From assembly GCA_023228985.1 (NCBI GenBank), contig JALOAC010000004.1, forward strand, positions 101,750 to 165,749: a stretch of DNA of 64,000 nucleotides. The letters are read 5' to 3'. The notes beneath the pieces are model-generated. The model did no database searches. It was not told where the DNA came from and was given only the letters and a program-made list of their open reading frames with translations. The stretch is from Thiopseudomonas sp. (lineage in GTDB: Bacteria; Pseudomonadota; Gammaproteobacteria; Pseudomonadales; Pseudomonadaceae). Numbering within the stretch: the stretch's first letter is position 1; each line of letters starts with the position of its first letter. Both the position numbers and the translations under genes were made by a program. Shown here one piece after another: positions 62,791-64,000 of this stretch.

Positions 62791-63398
62791 TCTATTTGTT
62801 GACTCTCGTTTATCACTTCCATTTCTTTAGCTATATCTTTAGCCGATGGCGATGTAAGAGTGAAGTAAAAGCTTATTGCGCCCACAAAAAAACTTACAAT
62901 AGTGACAAAATATGCTCGATTAGTTTGCTTTTTTAGTTTTTCTTGCTCTGTCTTTAACTCAACATATTTGCTTAAAATACCTGTAATAGGATTAAGAATA
63001 TGTTTATCAATCTCCTCGGTGGAGTCCTTGGTGATTTTTGAAAGTCTAGCTAATGAAGGCTTAACCTCATCTGGCATGTCATCATATGGTTCTTCGGCCT
63101 CTATCTCCCGTACAAGCTTCTTTAAACTCTCAAATGATTCCTTATCTTCTGCATCACGGAAAATCTTGTAGAGAACCTTTCTTGACTGGAATGCCGTAAG
63201 GTCAAATGATTTTCCGATATTAACCACATCCTTAGAGGAAAGCTGGATATTTGACTTTAGTTTTCCATGAATATTTTTACGCATTGCTTCTGCATTTTTT
63301 CTTTTTTGGATCGTAATCCAAGACATAAAAATTGAAAACGCAATAATAATGAAAACATAACTTCCCGCTACCACTAACTCAAAAATACCCAACTTCAT
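62742..63398 (-). CDS. Cassette-encoded putative membrane protein, 218 aa
   Basis: I do not recognise this family. There is one hydrophobic helix at about 8-28, a soluble central region with charged helices (about 30-160), and a second helix at about 165-186, then a short tail that runs into the attC site. AAGGGG precedes the ATG. The base composition is more AT-rich than that of core genes in the window, which suits an acquired cassette. Confidence 0.72.
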   Translation of the reverse strand: MKLGIFELVVAGSYVFIIIAFSIFMSWITIQKRKNAEAMRKNIHGKLKSNIQLSSKDVVNIGKSFDLTAFQSRKVLYKIFRDAEDKESFESLKKLVREIEAEEPYDDMPDEVKPSLARLSKITKDSTEEIDKHILNPITGILSKYVELKTEQEKLKKQTNRAYFVTIVSFFVGAISFYFTLTSPSAKDIAKEMEVINESQQIEYNKSSNTDAEIGAGS

Positions 63399-63422
63399 TT
63401 AAAGCCCCTTATCTAGCTAAGA

Positions 63423-63500
63423 ACCTAACGTTTGGTTAAGGGGCGGGCTTTAGCCCGTCCCGAGTGAGCGAAGCGAACGGCTTGAACCACTAGTTAGGGG
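63423..63500 (-). other. attC-like integron recombination site (A)
   Basis: On the minus strand: CCCCTAACTAGTGGTTCAAGC on the 5' side in two pieces (CCCCTAAC, GGTTCAAGC) and GCCCCTTAACC-AAACGTTAGG on the 3' side, with inner stem GGACGGGC-TAAA-GCCCGCCC. This closely follows the R''-L''...L'-R' order of attC sites from Pseudomonas and Xanthomonas chromosomal integrons. About 78 bp. Confidence 0.85.
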
Positions 63501-63873
63501 CTGCGCCAGAGTTTATTTTGAATAAGGAAAATTCGTTCTTTGATTTTGCCTTTTTTCTCTTTAGAAAAGGTTTGATCTGATGCAGCGTGCTGATGTCATG
63601 TGAAAACCTTTGCTCTAGCTGGTGTCGAAGACTCGCAATTTTTTGATATTTTTCTTTGCCGACATTTATAAGCCCTTCATCATCTTGGGCGGTGAACGAG
63701 GCATCCAGAAGTTCACGATTAATACTGACTACAATATTTTGTAGGTCGTCACTCAACCATAGGCTTTTAGCCATTACAACCATAAGGCCTTTCTGGAGGT
63801 CGTAGAAATTATCTTTACCATAAGCAAATATCAAGTGATACGCTTTTCCATCGTCGGCCAAGCATGATTGCTT
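63490..63873 (-). pseudogene. Cassette gene truncated by an IS66 insertion
   Basis: The open frame continues upstream, past a TTG at 63861, into the IS66 end, so the true N-terminus is lost. The remaining about 127 residues (from KQSCLADDGKAYHLIF) are soluble-looking with a basic tail and end ...SGAAPN with the TAG stop inside attC site A. I do not recognise the family. The gene should be considered disrupted unless expressed from the element. Confidence 0.72.
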
Positions 63874-64000
63874 GTAAGCGCCCTTAAATCAGCACCCTTG
63901 TAAACTAGGCACTTAGCTTAACCCAGTTCTACATTCCAGGGCAGCAGGGCTTCGAGTTTTTCTAATGTGTCAGCGACAGCTATGTGGTCAAGAATGTGTT
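63874..64000 (-). mobile_element. IS66-family insertion sequence, one end
   Basis: The element begins with GTAAGCG at 63874, the usual IS66-family terminus, and runs off the window. It interrupts a cassette gene. IS66 elements make 8-bp target duplications, so GATTGCTT (63866-63873) is the expected left duplicate; its partner is outside the window. Confidence 0.78.
63918..64000 (-). CDS. IS66-family transposase TnpC, C-terminal end
   Basis: The minus-strand frame that ends at 63918 reads HILDHIAVADTLEKLEAL then LPWNVELG-stop, the characteristic C-terminus of the IS66 TnpC transposase (LLPW motif). Only 27 codons are in the window. Confidence 0.78.
   Translation of the reverse strand, partial: HILDHIAVADTLEKLEALLPWNVELG

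Noticed and set aside
1..64000. CRISPR arrays or cas genes
   Set aside because: No regularly spaced short repeats and no Cas-like proteins were seen; the only repeated units are REPs, the opmB duplication and attC-like sites.

Overview
The window reads as part of a chromosome from a Pseudomonadaceae bacterium with moderate GC, close to Pseudomonas but apparently less GC-rich (perhaps a Thiopseudomonas or Denitrificimonas type; genus is inference). The evidence is gene order: cheZ-cheA-cheB-motC-motD-parC-parP-cheW, muxABC-opmB, lexA-sulA, yciK-mupP-ubiG-amidohydrolase/mtnA-gyrA-serC-pheA-hisC-tyrA/aroA-cmk-rpsA, and cpxR/spy-like/cpxS all follow arrangements known from Pseudomonas. An OprI-type lipoprotein and a fused TyrA-AroA also fit.

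Layout. 1-7909: flagellar chemotaxis and stator operon with the ParC/ParP polar-localisation pair. 7910-10937: a patchwork interval with a MITE-like element, oprI, tRNA-Leu(UAA), and a lone DUF4143 ATPase gene bracketed by two copies of a 134-bp REP-containing repeat. 10938-19820: MuxABC-OpmB RND efflux operon, preceded by three helically phased GTAAA-type repeats that resemble CpxR sites. 19822-24669 (minus): branched-chain amino acid ABC transporter braGFEDC. 24887-28497: gltX, then the SOS pair lexA-sulA with two LexA boxes, and an unrecognised 293-aa gene. 28592-34020: DUF2835, pyrD, rlmKL, rluB and a diguanylate cyclase. 34287-39163: ubiquinone, cell-wall recycling and methionine-salvage housekeeping genes. 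39303-50085: gyrA and the serine/aromatic/histidine biosynthesis supercluster ending in rpsA. 50177-56119: a glutaredoxin-like gene, CyaB adenylate cyclase, a nitroreductase, the Cpx envelope-stress system, YciI and YciB. 56172-61297: PHP phosphoesterase, YciO, ScpA/ScpB, a periplasmic copper chaperone and glutathione reductase.

61564-64000 is the accessory part. After a previously uncalled 59-aa two-helix protein come at least three small minus-strand genes of unknown function, each ending in or beside an attC-like imperfect inverted repeat. This is a piece of an integron gene-cassette array. The last visible cassette gene is cut by an IS66-family element that runs off the window, so any integrase would lie beyond 64000.

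Links between regions: the Cpx system and the Mux pump may form one envelope-stress circuit, because GTAAA-N6-GTAAA pairs with identical 11-bp spacing lie both upstream of the Spy/CpxP-like gene and upstream of muxA. CheA carries three near-identical linker motifs resembling the CheY-binding tail of CheZ encoded just upstream. All functional calls are from reading the sequence; no database searches were run.
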